From NCBI RefSeq assembly GCF_015056685.1, contig NZ_SVFW01000019.1, positions 4,319 to 68,318 on the forward strand: a DNA stretch of 64,000 nt, read 5' to 3'. This document shows positions 14,022 through 22,526 of the stretch, piece after piece. Below the pieces are notes generated by a model. The model had not been told where the DNA came from. It did not search any database and was given only the letters and a program-made list of their open reading frames with translations. Made by a program: the position numbers and the translations under genes. The stretch comes from Butyrivibrio sp. Lineage in GTDB: Bacteria; Bacillota; Clostridia; Lachnospirales; Lachnospiraceae. Each line of letters opens with the position of its first letter. Position 1 is the stretch's first letter.

Positions 14022-15158
14022 TCAGTCTATATTTGCTTCTTTCATCTGCTTTAACATGAATTCACGCAGCTGCTCCTTATTAGGAAGATGAAGCATGTAT
14101 GTTGATACAAAAAGATTGTTATCCATTCCGGAAAGTGCATACTCAACCATCTGTGGTCCTTTATCAGTGCAAAGGAGTACTCCGATTGGAGGGTTGTCTC
14201 CTTCAGACATTTCATTTTTCTTGTAATATGCCACATATGCATTGAGCTGCCCCAGGTCTTCATGCCTGAACTCATGGTCTTTCAATTCAAAGATTACATT
14301 GCAGTGCAGGTATCTATGATAGAAGATAAGATCCGGATAATAGTACTCATCATCAATAAGTATCCTCTTCTGTCTCGCTTCAAGGCAAAAGCCCTTTCCA
14401 AGCTCAAGAAGGAACTGCTGCAGATGAGTGATCATGGCTTCTTCTATATCAGACTCTGTAACAGCAAGTCTGTCATCAATTCCCAGGAACTCAAAGGTAA
14501 ATGCATCCTTTATAGTCAGCGCAGCAGAATAGTCCTTGTTTTTTACCTTGTTAAGTAACAGTTCTGGTTTCTTGCTGATTCCGGCACGTACATAAAGGTT
14601 TGTTTTAATCTGTCTCTGCAATTCCCTGACGCTCCAGGCTCCCTGCATACATTCAAACTCGTAAAAGAATCTTTCAAAAGGATCATCAAGCTTCATTATT
14701 TCCCTTATATGCGAGAAGGAAAGCTTTGTTATAAGTAACTCCGGGGCTGTTTCGAATTTGCTTGACACCGTCGAGCAAATTTCATTATCCTCTTTAGAAC
14801 TGATTTCTGATAATGTCTTTATAGTAAAATCAGGCAATTCCTTGATTTCACTTATACCTTTCAATTTGCTCGACACTGTCGAGCAAATCTGAGGGTACTT
14901 AATATAAAAAATCCTGCACAAATTAAGCTGATTTCTCTCAAGTCCTTTTATGCTGAGCTTATCAGCCAATTTGTTTAAAAGGTTTGTGCCATACTCTGCC
15001 CTGTTTTTACCATTCTGCTCGAACTCAACTATGTAATATCCGATAGCCCAGTTTCTTATGGTAAGCAGTTGATTTACAGCACTCTTGGCTCTATTGCTGG
15101 TCGCATCATGGACATTTTTTACATCAAGGACCAGATTATCAAAAGAATACTCTTCCAT
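14022..15158 (-). CDS. DUF1016 (YhcG-type) PDDEXK nuclease-like protein
   Basis: A 378-residue protein with the N-terminal DUF1016 domain (TIRNWAIGYYIVEFEQNGKNRAEYG, residues about 30-55) and a C-terminal PDDEXK nuclease-fold domain (PDLIFYHRYLHCNVIFELK near residue 275, supplying D and E-x-K). YhcG-like proteins are found with restriction systems and mobile elements and are suspected anti-foreign-DNA or repair factors. The linker contains two copies of the peptide ICSTVSSK, each encoded by a 27-bp DNA palindrome, which is an oddity. ATG 15158 has GGAG eleven nt upstream. It stands alone with its own terminator. Confidence 0.85.
   Translation of the reverse strand: MEEYSFDNLVLDVKNVHDATSNRAKSAVNQLLTIRNWAIGYYIVEFEQNGKNRAEYGTNLLNKLADKLSIKGLERNQLNLCRIFYIKYPQICSTVSSKLKGISEIKELPDFTIKTLSEISSKEDNEICSTVSSKFETAPELLITKLSFSHIREIMKLDDPFERFFYEFECMQGAWSVRELQRQIKTNLYVRAGISKKPELLLNKVKNKDYSAALTIKDAFTFEFLGIDDRLAVTESDIEEAMITHLQQFLLELGKGFCLEARQKRILIDDEYYYPDLIFYHRYLHCNVIFELKDHEFRHEDLGQLNAYVAYYKKNEMSEGDNPPIGVLLCTDKGPQMVEYALSGMDNNLFVSTYMLHLPNKEQLREFMLKQMKEANID
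14755..14781. repeat. Coding palindrome, copy 1, in the DUF1016 gene
   Basis: Arms AATTTGCTTGACA and CGTCGAGCAAATT (complementary except for two positions) around a central C. On the minus strand it encodes part of EICSTVSSKF. It is a near copy of the element at 14863. Confidence 0.7.
14863..14889. repeat. Coding palindrome, copy 2, in the DUF1016 gene
   Basis: Arms AATTTGCTCGACA and TGTCGAGCAAAT around a central C, encoding QICSTVSSKL. The arms of both copies can form a hairpin in mRNA and in single-stranded DNA. Confidence 0.7.
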
Positions 15159-15340
15159 ACAACATTTATCTCCTTCAATAGTCAATTATACGTTTAGGGT
15201 GAGCATTTGTCATTCAACTCCTGGTTGTTGCAGCATCCCCCAAATATCAGTCATCCACCCGTAGTACTCAAATTATACAGGGAAAAACATTGGCTGTCAT
15301 TGAATTTGTCGTTCAATTATATAAGCCCGACTCCTGCTAT

Positions 15341-15856
15341 TTACCCCAGATCAAGATCTTCCCAAATCTCGTCTTCATCCAGGCTTTCCATAAACATCAC
15401 TTCCCAGTACTGCCCGTCAACTCTGCATTTCTCATAATCTTCGTTGGAAATCACAATCTGAGCCCCATCCTCATATGCAATTGCTTCATCAGGAACTTCA
15501 AAGTCCTTACATATTAAAAAGAACTGGTTGCCGCTCTCGATTCTGATAAGAGAGTCCAGCTGTACAAAGAACGGAAGAAGGTCTTCCATCTCATCATGAT
15601 TATACAGACAGTAATAACTGTCCCTGTGATTTACATATATTTCAGGCTGGGCTATATCCCCAAGTATCGACATGATCTTATATATCTCCAGCGCATTCTT
15701 ATTATCCGTATTCTCCAGAGCCTCTGTAAGCTCCTCTGCAGAATCTGTTGGCTGAATTCCAAGAGCCTTAAATGTCATGGCAAGTGCTGCGCTAACATAT
15801 CCTCCAATAGTCTGTTCTCTATCAAAATCCATTGCTTCTATTCTGTAATACTTCAT
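15341..15856 (-). CDS. Hypothetical acidic protein
   Basis: About 171 residues, acidic, soluble. It begins MKYYRIEAMDFDREQTIGGYVSAALAMTF and ends in an acidic tail DEDEIWEDLDLG. No motif I recognise. The ATG at 15856 has GAGAGGG upstream, while the frame to 15928 lacks a site. It is bordered by the DUF1016 gene and an XRE regulator, both on the same strand; co-transcription with the XRE gene across an 85-bp gap is possible. Similar acidic small proteins in mobile elements are sometimes anti-restriction proteins, but nothing here proves it. Confidence 0.55.
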   Translation of the reverse strand: MKYYRIEAMDFDREQTIGGYVSAALAMTFKALGIQPTDSAEELTEALENTDNKNALEIYKIMSILGDIAQPEIYVNHRDSYYCLYNHDEMEDLLPFFVQLDSLIRIESGNQFFLICKDFEVPDEAIAYEDGAQIVISNEDYEKCRVDGQYWEVMFMESLDEDEIWEDLDLG

Positions 15857-15943
15857 TATAATTGTCCCTCTCTTAGCTTTATCTAATAATAAATCTGTTA
15901 TATGCTTCTGTGAAGCCGCAAAGCTCACGATATATCCACATAT

Positions 15944-16303
15944 TTACGACAGCCTGGCGAGTGCCCTGATCTGGTCAAGTGCAACGCCCCTCAGCTCAGC
16001 GCTTCCCAGTTTGTAATACAGCTGTGCCAGTTCATCAAATCCCGGAATCCCTGCTATACGATTCAGATCTGCCGCCTGCCCTGTCTCACCTCTAAGTATC
16101 CAGTCTGTTGTAACACCAAATTTCTCGGCATACATAACAATAATCTCTGCTGGTACATCCCTCAGACCACGTTCATATTTGGATACCACTGTCTTATCTG
16201 ACAGATAAAACTCGGCAGCCAGTTCCTTCTGGCCGATGCCGCTGATTTCCCTCAGAGTCCTGAGTCTCTCACCTGTTGTTGCTACTTTGTTCTTTGTTTC
16301 CAT
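15944..16303 (-). CDS. XRE-family transcriptional regulator
   Basis: A 119-residue protein with a canonical XRE helix-turn-helix at residues about 10-65: GERLRTLREISGIGQKELAAEFYLSDKTVVSKYERGLRDVPAEIIVMYAEKFGVTTDWILRG. The C-terminus is a short helical extension ending LDQIRALARLS. ATG 16303 follows AAAGGAG. Three related repeats just upstream (16320-16437) look like its operators. It probably controls an element lifestyle or cargo decision. Confidence 0.85.
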   Translation of the reverse strand: METKNKVATTGERLRTLREISGIGQKELAAEFYLSDKTVVSKYERGLRDVPAEIIVMYAEKFGVTTDWILRGETGQAADLNRIAGIPGFDELAQLYYKLGSAELRGVALDQIRALARLS

Positions 16304-16319
16304 TCTTTTCTCCTTTTCC

Positions 16320-16437
16320 GGAGTCTTAAAAACGGAAACGTAACTTGCCCAGAGCTTTTGCACGCAAAAAGAGCCTGCAAAACGATATTGAAATAAAACC
16401 ATAATAGTTATGGTCACATTTCCGTTTTGCAGACTCC
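16320..16437. promoter_or_regulatory. Operator-like repeats upstream of the XRE gene
   Basis: Three copies of a GAG(T/C)CTGCAAAACG-type motif: one at 16320-16344 beginning GGAGTCTTAAAAACGGAAAC, one at 16371-16384 (GAGCCTGCAAAACG), and one inverted at 16413-16437. The first and third form a 25-bp inverted repeat with few mismatches. Position directly before an XRE gene fits autoregulation. Confidence 0.5.
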
Positions 16438-16667
16438 TTGGTGCTATTTATTTTCAGCATATACAGCTCTAGGCAAACTCTTGGCATATGAGCGGGGCTC
16501 GTTCAACTTACGCCTTATCTCATAGCTTCTTTATATAGAAGAAAACCATTTCTATCGCTGCGATACAGCCCTTCGTTCACACATACCTCAAACTATTCAA
16601 TTTTCAATGTAACTACGGCAACACTATATAGTGTCAACTCTGTAATAGATCATTTCTTCGTCCCCCT
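16438..16667. other. Short gene-free stretch
   Basis: About 230 bp between the XRE operator region and the zinc-ribbon gene. I see no open frame with a ribosome binding site and no clear terminator; a short CACTATATAGTG palindrome lies near 16621. Confidence 0.3.
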
Positions 16668-16913
16668 TCATCTGTGCATATTATTGACAGCTACATTCCT
16701 AATTTCTCTTGAGTATTTGTTTCTCATAAGGATAGCCTCTTTAATATCTTCCTCAGATGCCGGATGAGCTGAATAGCTTCTGTTCTTTACATTGACCTTC
16801 AGCCATTCCCCACAGCTCGGGCATTGCAGACATCCTTTCACAATCTCCACATGCATCATGACATAGCCACAATTTGTGCATCCTCCGTGCACCAATACTT
16901 TTTCTGAATTCAT
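16668..16913 (-). CDS. Small zinc-ribbon protein
   Basis: An 81-residue protein with two C-x2-C pairs, CTNCGYVMMHVEIVKGCLQCPSCGEW, forming a treble-clef or rubredoxin-like zinc ribbon (residues about 11-38), and a charged helical C-terminus. ATG 16913 follows GGAGTAGG; the ATG further up has no ribosome binding site. Such proteins are common accessory genes; function unknown. Confidence 0.65.
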   Translation of the reverse strand: MNSEKVLVHGGCTNCGYVMMHVEIVKGCLQCPSCGEWLKVNVKNRSYSAHPASEEDIKEAILMRNKYSREIRNVAVNNMHR

Positions 16914-17080
16914 ATAAATCCTACTCCTTTCATACAACAGGCGATATTATACGTCAGAAATGTTGATTCGTCAGCACGGAGAAAAATGAACGGTTTAGGA
17001 ACAATAAAGGAACAATAAGGGAACGCTTTCCGTACAGCTATAACAACCTGTACTTATAAAACCCAGCATTCATGGATATT

Positions 17081-17692
17081 TCAGCCTTCTTCACAGTCGT
17101 ACAGCTCCTCATTATCATCATCATCGTCAGCATCGTCAGTATTATTATCAACTAAGCCTGCGATGATATCATCCTGTTCCCTGCGGGAGGCATAACTCCA
17201 TATAAATAGCCCAAAAAGCTTGATTGCCTCTCTTTTCCTATAATCAATCACATCGTCCGAAACTTCTACTTCATCTGCAAGCTGCTCATTCGTCATAGGA
17301 TCATCATCAGTAAAATATGCACAAAACAAGATTTTCTTATAAAGAGCACCCTTTGAGCTAAAATCAGCCACCATGTCTAGCACAAGAAGAAGTTTTTCCC
17401 AAAGCCATTGTGCCCTTACAGCCTTATACACAAAAGTCCTCTGTTTTTCTTCGTGCTTTTTCTTGTCCTTCCTCATGAGCTTGAGGAACTCTCTTCTTAG
17501 TTCCTGCTTATTCTTCATGATCTCCTCCTCAGTCATCTGTGGCATCTGGGACAAGAGCGGATTGAGAGCATTTCTCCTATCCTTATACTCTTCCAGCATA
17601 GTCCTCGTCATCTCGAGCACCACTGATGGATCCAGTCCAAAGCTCATAATGTAAAAATCAATACGTTGTTCCAATGTTGTCCTCCTAGGCAT
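17081..17692 (-). CDS. Hypothetical regulator with predicted helix-turn-helix and acidic tail
   Basis: A 203-residue helical protein. Residues about 135-165 (MTNEQLADEVEVSDDVIDYRKREAIKLFGLFIW) look like a sigma-region-4-type helix-turn-helix of the kind used by phage ArpU-like or element late regulators. The final 25 residues are almost all D and E. The ATG at 17692 follows AAGGAGGGA. It is likely a transcription regulator of the element, and no closer family can be named. Confidence 0.55.
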   Translation of the reverse strand: MPRRTTLEQRIDFYIMSFGLDPSVVLEMTRTMLEEYKDRRNALNPLLSQMPQMTEEEIMKNKQELRREFLKLMRKDKKKHEEKQRTFVYKAVRAQWLWEKLLLVLDMVADFSSKGALYKKILFCAYFTDDDPMTNEQLADEVEVSDDVIDYRKREAIKLFGLFIWSYASRREQDDIIAGLVDNNTDDADDDDDNEELYDCEEG

Positions 17693-17723
17693 TTTAATAT
17701 TCCCTCCTTAAAAAATCGCAAAA

Positions 17724-17758
17724 AAAGAAAGAACCAGATTTTGCTTCCAATTCTTTCT
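17724..17758 (-). terminator. Terminator downstream of the XRE gene at 17836
   Basis: A 7-bp stem GAAAGAA / TTCTTTC with a TTTTTTTG tail on the minus strand, between the XRE gene and the next regulator. Confidence 0.65.
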
Positions 17759-17835
17759 ATCTACGCCATATCAATGTTGCCTTACTTTGTAAAAGAACTA
17801 TCCCAATCCTGTAAAAACTCGCACGCGGCATTTAG

Positions 17836-18174
17836 TTATCGCTTACCGTCCCTTAATCCTTCAGCATAAGCCAAAAGTCTTTCTTGCTGTCTCTGGTCCA
17901 AGCCATGTTTGATTTCAAGCAGATCTTCGTCACCTGGAATCAAGACTACACCATAGTCCACAGGCTTATCATATTCAAAAAGATTTCCCTTGCCAATACC
18001 AAGAATGGCACATATTTCATCAATGGTTTCAAGCTTGGGATAAGAGTTGCGGTTGAAGATATCTTTAATTGTATTCTTGTCCACTCCCAACAACTTAGCA
18101 AGCTTATACTTAGTTACGCCCTTAGCTCTCATCACAGCTTCCAGATAATCTAAAAAGTCGCCTACTTTTGACAT
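17836..18174 (-). CDS. XRE-family transcriptional regulator
   Basis: A 112-residue protein with an XRE/Cro-type helix-turn-helix, GVTKYKLAKLLGVDKNTIKDIFNRNSYPKLETIDEICAILGIGKGNLFEYD (residues about 18-70), and a short C-terminal extension with HGLDQRQQERLLAYAEGL, seen in Clostridia regulators of mobile elements. GGAGGTG precedes the start. It is a single-gene unit with its own terminator. It may repress either itself or the cargo operon starting further right. Confidence 0.85.
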   Translation of the reverse strand: MSKVGDFLDYLEAVMRAKGVTKYKLAKLLGVDKNTIKDIFNRNSYPKLETIDEICAILGIGKGNLFEYDKPVDYGVVLIPGDEDLLEIKHGLDQRQQERLLAYAEGLRDGKR

Positions 18175-18295
18175 TGCATTAACACCTCCTATATTTGATG
18201 AAAGTGTTTTACTGCAATATTGTATTCAAATCATTTAAAATGCGTAACGGGTGTGCAGACCCCTTATAGGTGGTTTGTAGCCCCCCTATATCTTA

Positions 18296-18329
18296 CAGAA
18301 AAGAGCCAGAACATTATGTCCTGGCTCAG
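18296..18329 (-). terminator. Terminator of the lipoprotein operon
   Basis: Stem GAGCCAG / CTGGCTC around an 11-nt loop, then TTTTCTG on the minus strand, 15 bp past the stop of the SHOCT lipoprotein gene. Confidence 0.75.
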
Positions 18330-18343
18330 AATTGATTTTTGTA

Positions 18344-19318
18344 TTATTGTCCTTCCAATAGTTTAGACTTCTGTGCCTCAAACTCTTCCCGAGTAATAAC
18401 TCCATCATCAAGGAGTTTTTTCAGCTTCGTGAGCTCGTCAGCAACAAGACTGCCCTTCATAGCCTGCTGCCCCTCTGGATTAACCGGAGTTTGCGGCTGA
18501 TATTGCTGTACTGTCTGAATAGGCTGCTGCATCCGTGGATCTGGCTGATACTGTGTATTATTGAACTGCCCCTGAGGAGGATAGTTTCCATTCTGCTGAT
18601 AATATCCAGTACTCTGCATCTGCACAGCTTTTTTCTTTTTTGAAGAAAGAACTATTGCAAGCACAATTCCTATAACCACAACAGCCGCCGCAGCACATAG
18701 CCCAATAATCAGCCAGATATTGACAAGAGTAAATTCAAGATGAATACTCTGTTCCGGTCCGAGATTAAGAAGATCCCACTCCAAGGTCTTTCCATCGTTA
18801 GACACATAAGTGGCATTACTATCAGATGGCTTAACAGGAAGATTTACAGTAATCTTCATATATCCGCCGCTCATGGTGAAGTAGTTCTTATATGCGGAAA
18901 GCTGCTCACCCTGATTCCTGTCAAAGACCTGCCAATCCAGAACGTACTTCAAACCCTGCTTAGTAAACTTTATGGAGCTCGCTTCTCCAGAAAGCTCTGA
19001 TTGAGTATCTTCCATAGAAGATTCCAGTTCATTTGCAGTTATATCTTTCTTACTCAGAATATATCCCTTGAAGCCATCCTGGTTATACTCTTCAACATCC
19101 CAGCCCTGATCCTTGTATTCCTGCATCTGAGTGTCAGTCATGGAATCAGCGTCATAGCCGTAGTCTGACATGTCCATCATGGCATATAGCATCGATACAT
19201 CAAGCTTGCCATTACTTTTGACTGTGACTGTAGTATTGAATCTCATACAGCCAGTAAGACAGAAAGCACAGATAACCAAAACCATTATTGCCCTGAGGCC
19301 GTGTTTTCTATTATTCAC
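18344..19318 (-). CDS. Membrane lipoprotein with SHOCT domain
   Basis: A 324-residue predicted lipoprotein. The lipobox LTGC sits at about residues 21-24 after a hydrophobic signal. The extracellular part (about 25-200) contains TTVTVKSNGKLDVSML, as in LppM/DUF3153-type domains. A transmembrane helix at about 203-225 (WLIIGLCAAAAVVVIGIVLA) is followed by a Gln/Pro-rich region and a SHOCT domain at the C-terminus (DELTKLKKLLDDGVITREEFEAQK). The lipid anchor and the TM helix together would put the C-terminus in the cytoplasm. It is the last gene of a surface-protein set. Confidence 0.75.
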   Translation of the reverse strand: MNNRKHGLRAIMVLVICAFCLTGCMRFNTTVTVKSNGKLDVSMLYAMMDMSDYGYDADSMTDTQMQEYKDQGWDVEEYNQDGFKGYILSKKDITANELESSMEDTQSELSGEASSIKFTKQGLKYVLDWQVFDRNQGEQLSAYKNYFTMSGGYMKITVNLPVKPSDSNATYVSNDGKTLEWDLLNLGPEQSIHLEFTLVNIWLIIGLCAAAAVVVIGIVLAIVLSSKKKKAVQMQSTGYYQQNGNYPPQGQFNNTQYQPDPRMQQPIQTVQQYQPQTPVNPEGQQAMKGSLVADELTKLKKLLDDGVITREEFEAQKSKLLEGQ

Positions 19319-19331
19319 CTTAAAATTCCTC

Positions 19332-20636
19332 TCATTTCTTTACGACAGCACCATATATAACAAATGCCGACACTGAGCCATTAAAAGAATTCTTATAACT
19401 GCAAAGATCTATTGGCAATCCGTATACAGTCACCTTATCATTTTTATTCACCTCTGGGAGCTTTCCATTGCAGATCACAAACATTCGGTTTCCACTCGTA
19501 TCCTCCACAATAAACCAAGTTATTGTGTTTTTATATATATCCTCTTGCCGGATCTGGATTATCTTTTTTGTGCTCACTTTTATTATCTCATCATTGTGCT
19601 CGTTAGGCGTCTTATAAAGTTCATTTAACGTAACTTCAGAATTGATAAACGCTTCCAAGGCATCTTCGCTCTCCGCCATGAATAAATCGTTATGAGCATC
19701 TATAAATTTCACGGAAGTATCACTAACTCCATAAGAAACAAAATCTTTAACCGTTCCTATGTACTTCAATAATTCTGACTGTGTAGGAGTGTTTTCTCCC
19801 TTAGTAAAATGCCCTGTAAAATCAGTGATATCGTCACTTTCAAAATCGATTGTTCCAATACCATCAAAAGTTCCATTTAAAAATTCGCCGGTATATGTGT
19901 ACTTATCACCATTTGAATTGGTCGCAGTGAACACGCCTTCACCACTAGCCTTGCCATCTAGAGTTGCGCCTTCATATTCTCCTGTTCTGGTAGTATCTGT
20001 GAACGGTACTGTATAGGAATTTGATTTTAAATTCCCCTCTCCAGACAGCTTTCCATCTGTCCAATTTCCATCATAACTAAGTTCTACGTCACCTGCTTTT
20101 ACTTCAATCTTTCCTTCTCCATTAGGAATCCCATCTAAAACAGCACCATTGTACGTTCCTTCCAATGTTTGATTTTCATAAAGTAACGGATACGAATAAT
20201 TTTCAATCGTCCCTTCGCCCTTTATCTCTCCGTTTTCAAAACTACCAACGTAATGCCATCCAAGGCTAGAGTTGTAATCGCCCTTTCCATCTATGACACC
20301 ATCCTTAACGACCCCAGAGTAGACACCGTCATCATTTTTCACTCCAATCTTCACCTTGCATGGGAAATTTTCAACGGTCCCTTCACCCGAGAATGAGCCT
20401 TCCGTAAACGGACCATTGTATACCCAATTACTTGTATCATCTATCTTCACAACATACTTAGCTTGACCTATTGGCTTACCATCCTCCAATGTACCCGTAT
20501 ACATTCCTTCATAGGTCTCGGTACCATTTACAACTTCTAAGTCATGGTCAACAACATCCTGCGTACATGCGGATAGATAAATTGCCATACTTCCTATGAA
20601 AGCTACTAAAACCAGCTTTTTAAACACTTGTATCAT
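19332..20636 (-). CDS. MORN-repeat lipoprotein
   Basis: A 434-residue lipoprotein: signal with lipobox LSAC near residues 21-24. Residues about 40-280 are built from about ten MORN-like repeats with the pattern Y-x-G-x(5-8)-G-x-G-x(1-3)-G (for example YEGMYTGTLEDGKPIGQAKY, YVGSFENGEIKGEGTI, YTGEFLNGTFDGIGTI). The C-terminal 150 residues form a mixed domain with KIIQIRQEDIYKN. MORN repeats bind lipids or proteins in other systems. It sits between two membrane proteins of the same cargo set, on one strand. Confidence 0.8.
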   Translation of the reverse strand: MIQVFKKLVLVAFIGSMAIYLSACTQDVVDHDLEVVNGTETYEGMYTGTLEDGKPIGQAKYVVKIDDTSNWVYNGPFTEGSFSGEGTVENFPCKVKIGVKNDDGVYSGVVKDGVIDGKGDYNSSLGWHYVGSFENGEIKGEGTIENYSYPLLYENQTLEGTYNGAVLDGIPNGEGKIEVKAGDVELSYDGNWTDGKLSGEGNLKSNSYTVPFTDTTRTGEYEGATLDGKASGEGVFTATNSNGDKYTYTGEFLNGTFDGIGTIDFESDDITDFTGHFTKGENTPTQSELLKYIGTVKDFVSYGVSDTSVKFIDAHNDLFMAESEDALEAFINSEVTLNELYKTPNEHNDEIIKVSTKKIIQIRQEDIYKNTITWFIVEDTSGNRMFVICNGKLPEVNKNDKVTVYGLPIDLCSYKNSFNGSVSAFVIYGAVVKK

Positions 20637-20678
20637 TTATTGACCTCCAAAGGACAATTGGTAAAAGCAACGTTCACA

Positions 20679-21599
20679 TTACTGCGCTGACTTCATATAC
20701 GCATCTGTAATCTTTCCGGACTCATCCATGTATACTTCCATAAGCTTACCTGACCATTCCTCATAATCCGAGTAGCTTCCATTTCCGTTCTTAAGCATAA
20801 AATCTGCCATTTCAGAAACACCTTCGTTACTGATTTCCGCCAACTTGCCTATCTTGTCGTTACAGATTTCAGCCAATCCCTCTAAGCCCCCATTATTAGA
20901 AGCAGCTTCATTGTTGTATTCCTCTACTAGCCCTGGAGTAGCATCAATTATTTTCTGCTTATACTCTTTATAAATATCCTCATAGCTTGAATACTTTCCA
21001 GAAGAAGCACTTTCTTCAACCTTGGACTCTGTTTTTTCTTTTGTTGCTGTTGTTGAAGACTTAGTATCTACTTTCTCATCAACCTTAGTATCCTCTTTTG
21101 CCTCACTTTTGGTTTCTGTTTGCTCAACTGTAGTTGATGATGACGTATTAGTGCTTTCCGTTGATTTATTGGATGAACCGATTGCAAAAAGAACGATCCA
21201 GAATACAACAGTAACAGCAATCTTTACTTTTATGTCCCAAGTATTCTTTTTTCTCCATATCAACACCATGACAGGTGCTGGGAAGAAAAATATCCACCCT
21301 AAAACCCACCAAATCATGTTATTCTTTTTCGGTGCTTCATTAACAGCAGATTCAGGATACCAGGTATGTCCGCAATCCTGGCAAAAACCTACTGTCCTAT
21401 GAATGATTTGCTTTGCATTCTTACCACGTAATTCACCTTGATTCTCACGGTTAAATTTAATATTCGAACTACCACAATTAGGGCATCCCAGCTTGTTAAG
21501 CTGTTCCTGTTCTTTTTTCATGTCAAGCGAAATCTGAGTTCCACAAAATTCGCAAAAATTGCTGTTCCCTACCTCTGCTCCACAGCTTGGACATTTCAT
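20679..21599 (-). CDS. Zinc-ribbon membrane protein
   Basis: A 306-residue protein with two zinc ribbons at the N-terminus: CPSCGAEVGNSNFCEFCG and CPNCGSSNIKFNRENQG with CQDCGHTWYP. Two hydrophobic helices follow (about 95-115, WWVLGWIFFFPAPVMVLIW, and 125-145). Next comes a Ser/Thr/Glu/Lys linker and an extracellular C-terminal helical domain (YEDIYKEYKQKIIDATPGLVEEYN) of a type common in Firmicutes. Topology: ribbons inside, C-terminal domain outside. Function unknown; it probably belongs to the same operon as the rhomboid and MORN genes, spacing 15-40 bp. Confidence 0.7.
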   Translation of the reverse strand: MKCPSCGAEVGNSNFCEFCGTQISLDMKKEQEQLNKLGCPNCGSSNIKFNRENQGELRGKNAKQIIHRTVGFCQDCGHTWYPESAVNEAPKKNNMIWWVLGWIFFFPAPVMVLIWRKKNTWDIKVKIAVTVVFWIVLFAIGSSNKSTESTNTSSSTTVEQTETKSEAKEDTKVDEKVDTKSSTTATKEKTESKVEESASSGKYSSYEDIYKEYKQKIIDATPGLVEEYNNEAASNNGGLEGLAEICNDKIGKLAEISNEGVSEMADFMLKNGNGSYSDYEEWSGKLMEVYMDESGKITDAYMKSAQ

Positions 21600-21613
21600 A
21601 ATCTTCTTTCCTC

Positions 21614-22186
21614 CTATTTCTTTTTATTCAAGACATATCCAATAACCGCGCCTACAATGCCGCCAATAATGTGCGATAAATTCGAAACATTATCGTTAAG
21701 AAAAAGTCCCTCAAACACTTGTTGGCCAATAAAAATCACGGCCACTAAAATGAAAGTAAGCGGAATCTCTCCCTCCCGAAAACTCGTAAATGACGTCAAT
21801 AAAATAAATGCAAACACCACGCCACTTGCTCCACATAGTGCTACATTCCAGAAAAAAATGTAGTTTACCAACGCTGTTACCAATGCTGTTACCAAAATAA
21901 TAAAAACAATCAGTTGAGATCCGTGTTTCTCTTCCAAAAGCGGTCCCAGCAAAAGTATATATGAAGCATTCCCAATAAAGTGTTCCCAGTTGGCGTGCCC
22001 CAAAACATGGGTAAAAAATCTCACATAAGTAAGTGGCGATGACAGAGGCGAATGGTACGTAACAAATAAAGTATCCGTGATTCTTCCGCCTGATACTATT
22101 CCAAGTATTAGCGTTACAAGACTAGCAAAAACAAATCCTAAAATCACCGGAGAATTAAATGATATCTTTATCTTGCCCACTCTCAT
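21614..22186 (-). CDS. Rhomboid-family intramembrane serine protease
   Basis: A 190-residue polytopic protein with six hydrophobic segments. The rhomboid features are W-E-H (HANWEHFIGNASYIL, conserved H and N), the catalytic serine in LCGASGVVFAFIL (G-x-S-G) and the catalytic histidine in SNLSHIIGGIVGAVIG. It would cleave membrane-embedded substrates; the adjacent single-span proteins and lipoproteins are candidates. Gene starts at 22186 and is followed 15 bp later by the zinc-ribbon protein. Confidence 0.88.
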   Translation of the reverse strand: MRVGKIKISFNSPVILGFVFASLVTLILGIVSGGRITDTLFVTYHSPLSSPLTYVRFFTHVLGHANWEHFIGNASYILLLGPLLEEKHGSQLIVFIILVTALVTALVNYIFFWNVALCGASGVVFAFILLTSFTSFREGEIPLTFILVAVIFIGQQVFEGLFLNDNVSNLSHIIGGIVGAVIGYVLNKKK

Positions 22187-22278
22187 CTTTATTAGCTCCT
22201 ATGAGGTTTTTGTTGCAATATTAATTATAGTAAATAGCGTAAATATTTGCTCGTTTTTTGAAATATGTTTATATATTT

Positions 22279-22307
22279 TTAAGAAAAGGCCAGCAAAAGC
22301 TGGCCCT
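22279..22307 (-). terminator. Terminator after the small membrane protein
   Basis: Stem GGCCAGC / GCTGGCC with a 4-nt loop (22288-22305), then TTTTCTT on the minus strand. It ends the unit containing the genes at 22527 and 22336. Confidence 0.8.
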
Positions 22308-22335
22308 ACCCTCGTAGTATTTACTACAAATATCC

Positions 22336-22509
22336 TTATTTACATAAAATCCCCTTCAATTTCTTGTTAACAATAATGAAACCTATGCCGCATAGAATAG
22401 CAGTCACCGCACCAACTATACATGCTACCCCAATATCTCCAAACATCATCATACCCATTGCAATTCCAACAACGCCCCAAATAATAAGCATAATTCCAAT
22501 AATCATCAT
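22336..22509 (-). CDS. Small two-helix membrane protein
   Basis: A 57-residue protein with two hydrophobic segments (about 2-22 and 29-47) separated by MMMFGDIG, and a basic C-terminus NKKLKGILCK. ATG 22509 has AAAGGAG upstream. It lies 18 bp after the lipoprotein gene and before a terminator, so it is real and co-transcribed. The C-terminal lysines are inside by the positive-inside rule. No known function. Confidence 0.65.
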   Translation of the reverse strand: MMIIGIMLIIWGVVGIAMGMMMFGDIGVACIVGAVTAILCGIGFIIVNKKLKGILCK

Positions 22510-22526
22510 ATTTTCTAATCTCCTTT

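Noticed and set aside
19332..20636. Tandem DNA repeats in the MORN lipoprotein gene
   Set aside because: The repeat is at protein level only; the DNA copies differ, so no recent DNA repeat was called.
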